From assembly GCF_000698575.1 (NCBI RefSeq), contig NZ_JFHD01000049.1, positions 1 to 39,172 of the forward strand: DNA of 39,172 nucleotides, in the 5' to 3' direction. The translations under genes and the position numbers were made by a program. Under the pieces are notes generated by a model, which was given only the letters and a program-made list of their open reading frames with translations, was not told the DNA's origin and searched no databases. This stretch comes from Caballeronia zhejiangensis (lineage in GTDB: Bacteria > Pseudomonadota > Gammaproteobacteria > Burkholderiales > Burkholderiaceae). Every line of letters starts with the position of its first letter. Within the stretch, counting starts at the first letter, position 1. Positions 7,577-17,030 of this stretch are shown one piece after another.

Positions 7577-9244
7577 TTACATGTTTGGGTAGTTGGGGCC
7601 GCCGCCGCCTTCCGGCGTCACCCAGACGATGTTCTGCGTCGGGTCCTTGATGTCGCACGTCTTGCAGTGGACGCAGTTCTGCGCGTTGATCTGCAGGCGT
7701 TCGTTGCCGTCGTCGGTCTTGACGAATTCATACACGGCGGCCGGGCAGTAGCGGCTTTCCGGACCCGCATAGGTATGCAGGTTCACGTTCACCGGCACCG
7801 ATGGATCTTTCAGCGTCAGGTGCGCCAGCTGATTCTCCTCGTGATTCGTATTTGAGATGAACACCGACGACAAGCGATCGAACGTCAGCTTTCCGTCCGG
7901 CTTCGGATAGACGATCGGCTTGCATTGCGACGCTGGTTTTAGCGTCTCGTAATCCGCGTGCCGGTGATGCAGCGTCCACGGCACGTTGCCGCCCATCACT
8001 TTCTGCTCCAGTCCGACCATGAAGGTTCCCGTGTACAGGCCCTTGCTCATCCACTGTTTGAAGTTGCGCGCGCGATAGAGCTCGGTCTTGAGCCAAGAGC
8101 TTTCGAAGGCTTCGGGGTAGGCGGTGAGTTCGTCGTTCTGACGGCCGGCTTGAACGGCATCGAACGCGGCTTCGGCGGCGAGCTTGCCGGTCTTGATCGC
8201 CGCATGCGAGCCCTTGATTCGCGATGCATTGAGGAACCCCGCATCGCAGCCGACCAGCGCACCGCCCGGAAACACCAGCTTCGGTAGCGAGACCAAGCCG
8301 CCCGCCGCAATCGTCCGAGCGCCGTAGGAAATACGCTTGCCGCCTTCGAGAAACCAGCGGATGGACGAATGTGTCTTGTAGCGCTGAAACTCCTCGAACG
8401 GTGACAGATACGGATTCGAATACCCCAGCCCGACGACAAAGCCGACCACGACCTGGTTGTTATCCATGTGATACAAGAACGAGCCGCCGTAGGTATCGCT
8501 TTCCAGCGGCCAGCCGGCAGTGTGGATCACCAAACCCTGCTTGTGTTTTTGCGGATCGATCTCCCACAGTTCCTTGATGCCGAGGCCGTACACCTGCGGA
8601 TCGACGTCCTTGCGCAGCTTGAACTTGTCAGTGAGTTGGCGGCCGAGATGACCGCGCGCGCCTTCGCAAAAGAGCGTGTACTTCGCGTGCAACTCCATGC
8701 CGAGCTGGAAATTTTCAGTCGGCTGGCCGTCCTTGCCGACGCCCATGTTGCCCGTCACCACGCCGCGCACCGAACCATCGTCTTTATAGAGCACTTCGGC
8801 TGCGGGAAAACCCGGGAAAATCTCGACGCCCAGTGCTTCCGCCTGCTGACCGAGCCATCGCGCGACGTTCGCGAGACTGATCACATAGTTGCCGTGGTTC
8901 TTGAAGTTGTCCGGCAGGAGCCAGTTGGGCACTTGCTTCGCGCTGTTCTGCGTCAGGAACAGGAACCGGTCCTCGCTGACTTCCACGTCAAGAGGCGCGC
9001 CTTTTTCCTTCCAGTCGGGGATCAGTTCATTGAGACCGCGCGGGTCCATCACCGCGCCGGAAAGAATATGCGCGCCGATTTCCGAGCCTTTTTCGAGCAC
9101 GCAGACCCCGATTTCGACGCCCTTTTCCTGTGCAAGTTGCTTGAGCCGGATGGCCGCCGACAGTCCAGCCGGGCCACCGCCAACGATCACGACGTCATAT
9201 TCCATCGACTCACGCCGCGAGTCGGCCACACTTAAACGAATCAT
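7577..9244 (-). CDS. Electron transfer flavoprotein-ubiquinone oxidoreductase
   Basis: ETF-QO (ETF dehydrogenase) takes electrons from ETF, itself reduced by acyl-CoA dehydrogenases, and passes them to ubiquinone at the inner membrane. The FAD motif DVVIVGGGPAGLSAAIRLKQ is near the N-terminus. The ubiquinone/FAD domain follows. The C-terminal 4Fe-4S motif is intact (CVHCKTCDIKDP), and the usual end GGGGPNYPNM is present. About 555 aa is normal for the family. I use the second of two ATGs (9244), since an AAAGG site sits at a better distance than for 9250. ETF alpha and beta are encoded in the large cluster, so this gene completes that relay. A fragment of a second copy lies at 21924-21979. 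Confidence 0.95.
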   Translation of the reverse strand: MIRLSVADSRRESMEYDVVIVGGGPAGLSAAIRLKQLAQEKGVEIGVCVLEKGSEIGAHILSGAVMDPRGLNELIPDWKEKGAPLDVEVSEDRFLFLTQNSAKQVPNWLLPDNFKNHGNYVISLANVARWLGQQAEALGVEIFPGFPAAEVLYKDDGSVRGVVTGNMGVGKDGQPTENFQLGMELHAKYTLFCEGARGHLGRQLTDKFKLRKDVDPQVYGLGIKELWEIDPQKHKQGLVIHTAGWPLESDTYGGSFLYHMDNNQVVVGFVVGLGYSNPYLSPFEEFQRYKTHSSIRWFLEGGKRISYGARTIAAGGLVSLPKLVFPGGALVGCDAGFLNASRIKGSHAAIKTGKLAAEAAFDAVQAGRQNDELTAYPEAFESSWLKTELYRARNFKQWMSKGLYTGTFMVGLEQKVMGGNVPWTLHHRHADYETLKPASQCKPIVYPKPDGKLTFDRLSSVFISNTNHEENQLAHLTLKDPSVPVNVNLHTYAGPESRYCPAAVYEFVKTDDGNERLQINAQNCVHCKTCDIKDPTQNIVWVTPEGGGGPNYPNM

Positions 9245-9499
9245 GATCATCTACCTTTCTTGGTATTGAACAAAAGCTTTCCCCGGCGTCCGTTACTTAG
9301 GGCGACGTAATTCAAGGTAGGCGAGCACGTTCGGTTGCCGAACTTGACCGACACCGGTTCTTGCACTTGGCCCTAACGCGCAACGACCAGCCCGAACGGG
9401 ACTCGTCACGAGGCGCGTCCGTGCCGGTCGACCCTTCAAAATTAGGCCACGAGACGCATTGCGACGCTTTGTTAAGGCGACCCACGTTGCTGCGGGCAC

Positions 9500-10579
9500 C
9501 TAAAACTTATGACTTACGCCCAGAAGCACGCCGGTCGTGGTTCCCGGTGCCCCATATAGCGCACCCTGGATCGATAACCCAGTGTTCATCGCACCATGGT
9601 TGTTCGCGACACCCACCTGGGCATAAACTCCCGTCCTTTTCGAGACAAAGTATTCCGCACCGAGCGCCACCACAACCGAATGATTCTTTGTGTCGTTACG
9701 GTCACTCGTCACCCAGACGCCACCATTGACGTCCAATTGAGGCAGTACAAGATAATCGAGCCCTCCACCGTAGACGTTATTGTTGAACGACCCTGCGACC
9801 TTGTAGTTGACGAACGACGCTTTGGCGCTTAGCGTGCCGAATCTGTATGCCGCCCCCAACGTGCGGCCTTCGAATTCCAACGTACTAGGAACAGGAGTCT
9901 GACCCGTTCCGCCGCTATTGCTGCCGAAAATTGCCGCATTGATCAGGAGGGCGCCGTTGTCGTATTTCAGACTCGCGGAATATTGTCGACCCGCTTGGAA
10001 ATTGCCTGCTTCGCCGCCAAGAGCGAACATTACGCTACCCGAAAACCCGCCGAACACCGGGCTCGTATACGACACCGCATTTGCGCTGAAGGTGCCGGTG
10101 GCGAGGACATTGTCGGCGTAGTTAACAACGCCGCTGCCGAATTGCCAGAATGCGCGCGGGTCGGTCTCATAGATGGCCAGATAAAACGGCGAGTATTGAA
10201 GACCCGCCTTAACTTCGCCGAATCTTCCGTCAAGTGCAACCCAGGCCTGACGACCGAACAGATTGCCGTTCGAATCACTGAAACCGCCATTTACCGCGCT
10301 GATCCCGCTTTCAAGATCGAAATTCAATTTCAGGCCGCCGCCCAAGTCCTCCGTTCCCATAATGCCAAATCGGGACGCTAGCAATCCCGCATCGATCAAC
10401 GAAAACTGCTTTCCGCCATTTTGTCCAGTAGCCGAATTGAGCGTTTTGTTTGTGTACAAGAACCCAGAGTCCAGCACCCCGTAAAGCGTGACACTGCTCT
10501 TGGCTTGCGCGAGTCCGCATAGGAAAAACAATGCTCCGCCCAAAAGCGACCGTCCTGCGCTCGAATCAAGCCTTCCCAT
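9500..10579 (-). CDS. Gram-negative porin, OmpC family
   Basis: This 359-aa outer-membrane trimeric porin is of the Burkholderia/Bordetella type. It starts with a signal peptide (about residues 1-26, ending AQA) and the usual SSVTLYGVLDSG start of the mature barrel. It ends in the C-terminal Phe (GVLLGVSHKF) used for barrel assembly. AGGAGA lies just before the ATG. It is probably the uptake channel for substrates of the neighbouring catabolic genes. Confidence 0.93.
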   Translation of the reverse strand: MGRLDSSAGRSLLGGALFFLCGLAQAKSSVTLYGVLDSGFLYTNKTLNSATGQNGGKQFSLIDAGLLASRFGIMGTEDLGGGLKLNFDLESGISAVNGGFSDSNGNLFGRQAWVALDGRFGEVKAGLQYSPFYLAIYETDPRAFWQFGSGVVNYADNVLATGTFSANAVSYTSPVFGGFSGSVMFALGGEAGNFQAGRQYSASLKYDNGALLINAAIFGSNSGGTGQTPVPSTLEFEGRTLGAAYRFGTLSAKASFVNYKVAGSFNNNVYGGGLDYLVLPQLDVNGGVWVTSDRNDTKNHSVVVALGAEYFVSKRTGVYAQVGVANNHGAMNTGLSIQGALYGAPGTTTGVLLGVSHKF

Positions 10580-11052
10580 GTTCGTCTCCTGATCTAATAT
10601 GAGAACCTGACATTCCGTATTTGCTGTCCGTACAATTAGCTAGGAACCAACGCAGGGATGTCGCGCTCATATTGGTTTAGTACTACTAGTCGTCTTGCCT
10701 ATCATCTGCCGGACAGGGTCTTACACGGCTAGCCATCTGTTCGAATGTGGAAGCGACTGCGAAAGTCAGCCGGAAACGATGGTCGATCGTTTCTACTTTC
10801 CGAATGTTGTCTTTAGTCGGCAAAGAGCCCACCGCCACCGAACGGCCGCATGCGCCCGTCGACCCGGGTCGATTGCCGCTACCATCGACCAGGGAAGCTC
10901 TTCGGAAACCACGGCATGACGAAAGACTATCCTCAGACCTGGGGACTGCTTATGCGACTAGACGGCGTCTCCACTCGGCGCAACGCCATACGAGAGGCTA
11001 TCAATAGCCAATTTTTTCCGTTCGCGCCGCGGCCGACCCCGTTGGCGCTATC
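10580..11052. other. 473-bp gap upstream of the porin
   Basis: It must contain the porin promoter at its left end. Short plus-strand frames of 60-90 codons are present but have no ribosome sites or recognisable products. I see no gene. Confidence 0.35.
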
Positions 11053-11964
11053 TCATTCGATCCCCCGCCAGGGCAATCGGTAGCCGGTCTCGTATAGACC
11101 GTATCCAATCGTTCCGTCTCCCAAGCGAAATTCCATCATCTGTTCGCAAAGCACGAACGTGTCGAGGGGGAATAGCCAAGTGAACAATGGCTTTCCCGAC
11201 ATTTCAAAGGTCCGACCTAAATCGTCGGTGAACGTCCACTGCGCACTTTCAACCGAGGTTTGATTGGACGCAAAAACCATTTGGTCATCGATATGGGTAA
11301 CCCGGCGCCACTGGGTCCCATCGTGGTACATGCGCATATAAGCGGATTGCTTCTCCGTTGAAATGCCATGCACACCCGCAAAAGCCGTACCGTTTTCGAA
11401 AACGGGCCATGCTAACCGATAATGCAGCAATGCATCCCAGTTTCGCGGGCCCGCAGCGATATCGCGAAATCCTTTCGCATTTACGTCAGTGCGTACACCG
11501 CGGTGGACGAAGTGTCCGGTGATCGTGGACGTGCCTTCAAGATGAACGTGCGAAAGTTCGCGTGCGAACGAGCCCTCTGTATCGTTCGTCATGGCAACGT
11601 TATCTTCCATAGGATGCAACTCGTCCCATGTAAAGTCCGCAGAGAAGCCGTCTGCAGATAACGAGATGCGAGTTTTCTTCAACGGGATTTCTGCGTGAAT
11701 GCGCATACCCGCTATTTCCAACCCCTCCAAAGGGCGTCCTGCGGAATACGGCAGGTTCATGTTTGTTCGAGTAAAAATCGGAAGGCCATCTTGAAAGACG
11801 ATAAACCATGTGTTCGTGTCCTGCCGGCTCTCCTGAATGCCAACGCGAATCAGAATGCCGACTCGGGTGACCGGATCGTAGGCGTTGTAGTAATAGCTTT
11901 GATTCCAGTGCGGATTTCCGTCACTCTTTATGTAACCTTCAAATTTTTCGTAATTTGGTTTCAT
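11053..11964 (-). CDS. DUF7064-like hypothetical protein
   Basis: About 303 aa, beginning MKPNYEKFEGY. It is rich in beta-strand patterns with aromatic and polar alternation (HWNQSYYYNAYD, TWFIVFQDGLP), like the tandem lipocalin-like DUF7064/DUF7065 proteins. Those occur near acyl-CoA dehydrogenase and phosphotransferase genes in catabolic clusters of proteobacteria and actinobacteria. No enzyme motif or signal peptide is seen. An upstream extension to 12042 would overlap the preceding gene, so I prefer the ATG at 11964. It follows the kinase and its small partner gene on the same strand. Its role is unknown; ligand binding or isomerisation are possible. Confidence 0.7.
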   Translation of the reverse strand: MKPNYEKFEGYIKSDGNPHWNQSYYYNAYDPVTRVGILIRVGIQESRQDTNTWFIVFQDGLPIFTRTNMNLPYSAGRPLEGLEIAGMRIHAEIPLKKTRISLSADGFSADFTWDELHPMEDNVAMTNDTEGSFARELSHVHLEGTSTITGHFVHRGVRTDVNAKGFRDIAAGPRNWDALLHYRLAWPVFENGTAFAGVHGISTEKQSAYMRMYHDGTQWRRVTHIDDQMVFASNQTSVESAQWTFTDDLGRTFEMSGKPLFTWLFPLDTFVLCEQMMEFRLGDGTIGYGLYETGYRLPWRGIE

Positions 11965-12016
11965 GTTCGATATTCCATAGTATCTTGCAATGAGCAGTCG
12001 CTCCGAGTTCGGCAGT

Positions 12017-12556
12017 TTAGACCGTCGATAGCAACGTTTCAATCGACGGCAACGATGCCGGATCGGTTTCCCAATTTTGAGGGACCAGCAGCGCCCGATC
12101 TCGTAAGAACTGCTCGCGGGACATTTTCAGAACCACCGCCTCGGTTGCTTCTAAGTGGCCAACTGTGCCTTTCTCTTCGATGTCGGTGAGTACGAGTCCA
12201 ATTCCCGAACGCAACGCGCGAATGAATTCCACAATGCTGGCAGGTTCGACTTGGCACTTTTCTAATGTCTCGGTTGCTGCCGCGCGCGCATCACTGAGGC
12301 TCTTCAGCGCCTCTGAGCGCGCCGAGTCTTCCCCGCAAATCGTATTAATGTCGCCAGCCGCTTTGATTAGACGCTGTAATTCGTCCCGGTCAAATCGGAA
12401 TTGCAGCGGCAGCTGCTTTTCCATCAAATGAAGCATACCGACAACGAGCTGCGATTGCTCGTTCGCAAGCCGATTTTTTGGATCAATCGCCGGCATGATG
12501 ACGTCGGTCATTGCCGTAATCATGGTCGCGATCTGAATTTCGGGTCGCATTTGCAT
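12017..12556 (-). CDS. Small helical protein, possible kinase partner (DUF6285/LvaB-like)
   Basis: 179 aa, predicted nearly all helical. The first 60 residues (ITAMTDVIMPAIDPKNRLAN, then QSQLVVGMLHLMEKQLPLQF) resemble DUF6285, the family of LvaB. LvaB works with the kinase LvaA on 4-hydroxyvaleryl-CoA in levulinate catabolism. The gene starts 1 bp after the stop of the kinase gene, so the two are tightly coupled. The start ATG at 12556 has GAGGGGA upstream. It is longer than LvaB as I remember it, so the link is an inference from fold pattern and position. Confidence 0.6.
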   Translation of the reverse strand: MQMRPEIQIATMITAMTDVIMPAIDPKNRLANEQSQLVVGMLHLMEKQLPLQFRFDRDELQRLIKAAGDINTICGEDSARSEALKSLSDARAAATETLEKCQVEPASIVEFIRALRSGIGLVLTDIEEKGTVGHLEATEAVVLKMSREQFLRDRALLVPQNWETDPASLPSIETLLSTV

Positions 12557-12557
12557 C

Positions 12558-13790
12558 TTAAAGTCCCCTCTCGAGTTGTTCGCCAAGCTGGTCAAGGACC
12601 ACGTAACCGATGCCCATCAGCCACGCTACCAAAACATCTTGGTGGGTTTTGCGATTCCGAGCGATTCGATAGCCAGTGCCCAGTAGCAAAACTGCCAAGC
12701 TGAAATTGTTGTAAATTTGATACCAACGCATGGTGCGTTGATTCACCGAAAAGTTCGCTGCCTTTTCGTATGCCTCAAGGAACTCAGGTTCCGACATCAT
12801 GCTGGAGACCAGGAACGTGTTCGTCTCTGTATCGAAGCTTCCCTGCGTACGGCTAGTCGTCCATGCTAGATCCTGGTGCCGATCGCCAATGCGGCCCAAC
12901 TCCCAGTCCAAAAGCGCAGAGATACGCATATCCGGCTCGGTGAATAAGAAGTTCCCGAGGCGGTAATCGGCATGGACAATGACCGGCTGGTCAAGCACGG
13001 GCATTGTGCGGCGCAGCCAACCGGCCGCCATGCGAAGCAAAGGAATTTCCTCATCGCCGTCTTCCTCCCAAACCCGCTCCCACCAATCGAGGCCGAGTTG
13101 CGCGCACTGCGTGCCGGCCACTGGAATCTGGAATGCGGAGAGGTCGGCCTTGTGGACGTCGAGACTGTGAATACTGGCAAGATGCTCAACAAATTGTGGC
13201 GCAAGCAACTTCCGGATTTCAGGCGCGAGCTGGGTACCGACGCCCGATACACCACTGGTGGTGTTGCTCGGCTTAGCAACGCCGGCGGCAAACCCGTAAA
13301 TCAGGCCGGGGTAAGGCAGATGCTTACCGTCCTCATCGCACCAGAACACGGGGGGCACCGGTACTACTCCAGCCACCGCTTTGATCAGCTGGAATTCTCG
13401 AAGCCGACTGGTTTCGACCAAGGACTCCGCCGGCTCCATCCGCAGCACCATAGGCGTTCGTTCGTAGCCGATGCCCGGACGGTCCCAGCCGAGAGTGAAG
13501 GCCATCTGAAGCTTGGATGCGCCACCGGACAGCCATCTTGCATCGCTTATCTCAAACTCGTTCCCGATTTCCGCTCGCAACAGCGAATCCAGGCAGTTAG
13601 ACAACTGCTCCAGGGAGACGGGCTTATAAACGTGGCCCGCGCGTCGCTCCATTTTTCGGGTCAGCAATCGATCGATCTCAGGCTCAGTCACATAACGCCG
13701 TCTCAGTGCAGAGATCCACTCCAACGATGGCCTGTCTTTGTCAGCCACGGACAGGACGCCGCCTTTAGGCAGGTACAAGGGGCCACTCAT
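12558..13790 (-). CDS. Phosphotransferase (ACAD10/11- and LvaA-like kinase)
   Basis: This 410-aa member of the APH/choline-kinase fold has the catalytic loop HADYRLGN (His273, Asp275, Asn280) and the metal-binding LLDWELGRIGD (Asp295, Glu297). WLSGGASK near residues 87-94 is the nucleotide loop. These sequences match the acyl-CoA dehydrogenase-associated kinases, such as the ACAD10/11 kinase domain and LvaA, better than antibiotic kinases. Members of that group phosphorylate a hydroxyacyl-CoA so that phosphate can be eliminated. It lies 238 bp after the ferredoxin gene and is followed by a small helical protein. The substrate here is unknown. Confidence 0.82.
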   Translation of the reverse strand: MSGPLYLPKGGVLSVADKDRPSLEWISALRRRYVTEPEIDRLLTRKMERRAGHVYKPVSLEQLSNCLDSLLRAEIGNEFEISDARWLSGGASKLQMAFTLGWDRPGIGYERTPMVLRMEPAESLVETSRLREFQLIKAVAGVVPVPPVFWCDEDGKHLPYPGLIYGFAAGVAKPSNTTSGVSGVGTQLAPEIRKLLAPQFVEHLASIHSLDVHKADLSAFQIPVAGTQCAQLGLDWWERVWEEDGDEEIPLLRMAAGWLRRTMPVLDQPVIVHADYRLGNFLFTEPDMRISALLDWELGRIGDRHQDLAWTTSRTQGSFDTETNTFLVSSMMSEPEFLEAYEKAANFSVNQRTMRWYQIYNNFSLAVLLLGTGYRIARNRKTHQDVLVAWLMGIGYVVLDQLGEQLERGL

Positions 13791-14028
13791 AAAATCTCCT
13801 CCTAGCTATTGCCCCTTCGGGAGCCGGCTCTAGTGCGGGCACCCCAGGCGGGCTGTTGAAATACGCCGCGGCAGCGCGCGGCCCTCCATGCGATATAGCG
13901 TATTGCATGCGACTTCTTTGAGCGTCTTGATTCTGTGTCGCTTTTTCTTTGACTTAGACATCGTCGAGAGAGCGCAGCATGTCTTGCTTCACCTTTGCGG
14001 TGCGGACTGCCGCTGCGCAGGCCCTCGC

Positions 14029-14343
14029 TTAAACATCTAGCAACTTGATCACTAGTCCATCAACGGCGTCGGATACCGGTATCTGACAAGCAAGCCGCGA
14101 GTATTCGGTGCGGAATTCCGCGAATTCCAGTAGCGCGGCTTCTTCAGGAGAAGGTGATTCGATGCGGTTTGCCCACTCCTCAGCAACATAAACATGACAG
14201 GTCGCACACGCGCAGCTGCCGCCGCACTCGGCAATGATTCCTGGCACTCCGTCCTGAACGGCCACTTCCATGACGCTCATTCCAACTCGACCCTCAAGCA
14301 CGTGTTGCGTGCCGTTCTGCTCAATATATGTAATCGTAGGCAT
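14029..14343 (-). CDS. 2Fe-2S ferredoxin, putidaredoxin/adrenodoxin type
   Basis: 104 aa with cluster ligands Cys40, Cys46, Cys49 and Cys86 in the CGGSxxCATCHVYV arrangement of putidaredoxin. An extra Cys44 lies inside the loop. It would carry electrons from the reductase encoded 24 bp upstream to the P450. GGAG precedes the ATG. The three genes P450, reductase and ferredoxin form one class I monooxygenase unit in transcription order. Confidence 0.93.
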   Translation of the reverse strand: MPTITYIEQNGTQHVLEGRVGMSVMEVAVQDGVPGIIAECGGSCACATCHVYVAEEWANRIESPSPEEAALLEFAEFRTEYSRLACQIPVSDAVDGLVIKLLDV

Positions 14344-14367
14344 CAGTTACTCCGTCCAAATATTCAT

Positions 14368-15609
14368 TCACAAGTCAGCTAAAACGTTGCTCATTGCTAC
14401 TGTCGCATCTGCCAGTTTCTGTTTGCTCAAGCGTCCTCCGCTCTCGATTAGCGCTCGCCCCGCCATATACTCGGCGGGCGAATTGATCGCCTCGACCGCG
14501 CGTAGCCGTTCGCCTAAAAGATGGAACACCGCTAGCTGTTGTGACCCGGCGCCAATCCGAACCACATAGCTGTCCGCGTCCAGTGGTAAGCCGGCGATTT
14601 GTATTTTTAGATCGTATTGATCCGACCAGAACCAAGGGATTTCTGCCTTTGGCGCGGCCTGCCCCGTGATATCCGCGACCACTTGTTTAGCCTGTTCGGT
14701 CGCGTTTTGTACGCTCTCGAGCCGAAGCGTTCTACCGTATAGCGGAACAGGGCGCGCGCTCACATCGCCAATCGCGTAGATCGACGGGTCTGACGTCCGT
14801 GCTCGGTGATCAACAATGACTCCATCGCCGCAAGAGAGGTTTGCATCGCGGGCTAATTCGTCACGCGGAACGCCCCCAACGCCCACAAGCACCATGTCAC
14901 ATTCCAATGTCGCACCGGTCGACAATCTGACTGCCCCGACGTCGCCATCAGTGGTGGCATCAAACACTACTACCTGGGTGTCTGTAATGATCTCGACCCC
15001 ATTTGAGCAGTGATATTCGGCGACACGCTGGGAAAGCACGGTGCCAGCAACACGCGCGAGGATTCGGGATTCGCGCTCCACGACAGTTACTCCGAGGCCG
15101 GCAGCTCGTGCCGAAGCGGCGACCTCCAATCCTATATACCCACCGCCTACAACCACGAGCCGTCGACTTTTGCCGAGTGCGCTCCGGATCTTGTCTGCAT
15201 CCGCTATGTCGCGCAGTTCATAGATACCGTTCAACTTCGCGCCCGGCACGTTTAGTCGACGCGGCTCTGATCCCGTCGCGAGAATGAGCGCGTCGTATTT
15301 GATCGGCGCACCTGCGGCCACGATGATCTGCTTAGTCTCGCGATCGATTCCAACGATACGTTCGCCTAGTTTCAATTCAATGCGATTCGCAGCATAAAAA
15401 CTCTCTCCTTTCAGGAGAATCCGCGTTGAGTCGGCACCTTCTTTGAGATAAGCCTTCGAAAGCGGAGGCCGATGGTACGGAAGATGACCTTCCTCCCCCA
15501 CGAGAACGACGTCGCAGTTGGGGGCGCGCTGACCGAACAAGGTGGCGGCAGCGACCCCAGCATGCCCGGCTCCAACTATCACGATGCGGATTCTATCGGT
15601 TTGCGCCAT
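14368..15609 (-). CDS. NAD(P)H-dependent ferredoxin reductase (putidaredoxin reductase type)
   Basis: 413 aa with two dinucleotide-binding folds. The FAD one is near the start (IVIVGAGHAGVAAATLFGQ) and the NAD one in the middle (LVVVGGGYIGLEVAASA). YAIGDVSARPVPLYG is the second FAD contact. The C-terminal domain is the usual ferredoxin-reductase end. It lies 62 bp after the P450 gene and feeds the ferredoxin that follows. Length and motifs are normal. Confidence 0.94.
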   Translation of the reverse strand: MAQTDRIRIVIVGAGHAGVAAATLFGQRAPNCDVVLVGEEGHLPYHRPPLSKAYLKEGADSTRILLKGESFYAANRIELKLGERIVGIDRETKQIIVAAGAPIKYDALILATGSEPRRLNVPGAKLNGIYELRDIADADKIRSALGKSRRLVVVGGGYIGLEVAASARAAGLGVTVVERESRILARVAGTVLSQRVAEYHCSNGVEIITDTQVVVFDATTDGDVGAVRLSTGATLECDMVLVGVGGVPRDELARDANLSCGDGVIVDHRARTSDPSIYAIGDVSARPVPLYGRTLRLESVQNATEQAKQVVADITGQAAPKAEIPWFWSDQYDLKIQIAGLPLDADSYVVRIGAGSQQLAVFHLLGERLRAVEAINSPAEYMAGRALIESGGRLSKQKLADATVAMSNVLADL

Positions 15610-15671
15610 TTACATCTCCCTGAAACAAAGAGCCGCACGAGCGAACGTCTTCACTACGTCCATCGCACTCT

Positions 15672-16970
15672 TTAAGCTTTCTCGAATTTGATCGGAAGGC
15701 GCTTCAATCCGCCGACGAAGTTTGTCTCGACGAGTTTCGGATCGCCGTCGAGTTCGAATGACTTCAGGCGCGGAAGTAGCTCCTCGAAGAAAATCCGCAT
15801 TTCGAGCTTCCCAAGATGCTGCCCGAGGCACATGTGTGCCCCCCACCCAAATGCCAAATGGCGATTAGGGCTGCGGGTGATATCGAAAACGTCCGGGTCA
15901 GCGAAAACCGATTCGTCGCGATTGCCCGACGGATAACTCAGCATAAGGCGATCGCCGGATTTGATCTCCTGGCCGCCAATCGACGTGTCGGCGGTGGCAG
16001 TCCGCATGAAGTGCTTGACAGGAGAATTCCACCGCAACGCCTCATCCACCAGGCCGGGGATCAATGCGGCGTTTTCCTTTACCAAACGGAATTGGTCGGG
16101 GAATCGCGCCATACCTAGCATCGCCCCGCCCGTGGTCGAAGACGTCGTATCGTGTCCCGCCGTTGCGATCGCGACGTAATACCCGTTTGCGTACTCTTCC
16201 TCAATCGGCTTGCCATCGACCTGACTATTCGCGATCAGCGACATCAGATCATCGCGAGGTCGTTCCCGCCGATCTTTGGTGAGCGCTGAAAAATATGAGT
16301 AGAAGTCGTTTAGAGCCGCGTGCCATTGCTTGGCCGCCGCATCGGGGCTTTTAGGGAGCTCGTCGCGATGTTCATCGGGGTCGTGCACGCCGAAGAAGTC
16401 CTGAGTCAGCCGAAGCATGCGGCCCTCGTCTTCTTCTGGCACTCCGAACGCGGTCATGATGACATGCAGCGGGTAATAAAGCGCGCAGTCGCTCATGAAG
16501 TCGCATCGACCGTCGAACTGCAGCAGGCGTTCAACGGATGCCTTCGCGATCACGCGAACCCGTTCCTCGAGGCGACGGATGTTCGCTGGCAGAAACCAAT
16601 TAGACGTCAGACTCCTGTACGATGTATGCATCGGCGGATCCATGGCAGTCAAACTGCTCACGAGATGCGGATTGCCATTGTTCATAGCCTTCATGAACTG
16701 ATCGTTTGCTCTGTCGTACAGGATTTCGCTTTCGGCCGCGTTGCTAAACAGGTTAGGCTGCTTGCCTACCGTCATTATGTCGGCGTGCTTCGATACGATC
16801 CACATCGGGTCGTAGCCATCAATCTCCGCCCGCCCCACTGGCGTGTTAGTCCGCAGCCATTTGAGCGCGGGATAGATCACGTCGTCGTCCGTGTATGACT
16901 TCGGATCTACAACGATGCGGGCGATATCGTCCGGAATCAAAGCCGGTCTGCTTTCGGTTGCGTCAGTCAT
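15672..16970 (-). CDS. Class I cytochrome P450 (CYP108/CYP111-like)
   Basis: 432 aa. The I-helix oxygen-binding motif AGHDTTSS spans residues 271-278. The ExxR pair is Glu310/Arg313, and the heme loop FGWGAHMCLGQ gives Cys381 as the iron ligand. MDPPMHTSYRSLTSNWF is the C-helix region. The general look is that of bacterial terpenoid hydroxylases such as P450terp and linalool monooxygenase. No membrane anchor, so it is soluble. It lies 60 bp after the aldehyde dehydrogenase gene. It probably starts attack on the substrate by hydroxylating an unactivated carbon. Confidence 0.93.
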   Translation of the reverse strand: MTDATESRPALIPDDIARIVVDPKSYTDDDVIYPALKWLRTNTPVGRAEIDGYDPMWIVSKHADIMTVGKQPNLFSNAAESEILYDRANDQFMKAMNNGNPHLVSSLTAMDPPMHTSYRSLTSNWFLPANIRRLEERVRVIAKASVERLLQFDGRCDFMSDCALYYPLHVIMTAFGVPEEDEGRMLRLTQDFFGVHDPDEHRDELPKSPDAAAKQWHAALNDFYSYFSALTKDRRERPRDDLMSLIANSQVDGKPIEEEYANGYYVAIATAGHDTTSSTTGGAMLGMARFPDQFRLVKENAALIPGLVDEALRWNSPVKHFMRTATADTSIGGQEIKSGDRLMLSYPSGNRDESVFADPDVFDITRSPNRHLAFGWGAHMCLGQHLGKLEMRIFFEELLPRLKSFELDGDPKLVETNFVGGLKRLPIKFEKA

Positions 16971-17030
16971 CTGTTCTCTCCGTTTTACGGTGTACCCTGT
17001 TACGCAGCTTGCTCCACAATCGGAACTTGC

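Noticed and set aside
10695..11007. Overlapping plus-strand frames after the porin promoter
   Set aside because: Low-complexity basic translations in several frames, no ribosome site, no motif.
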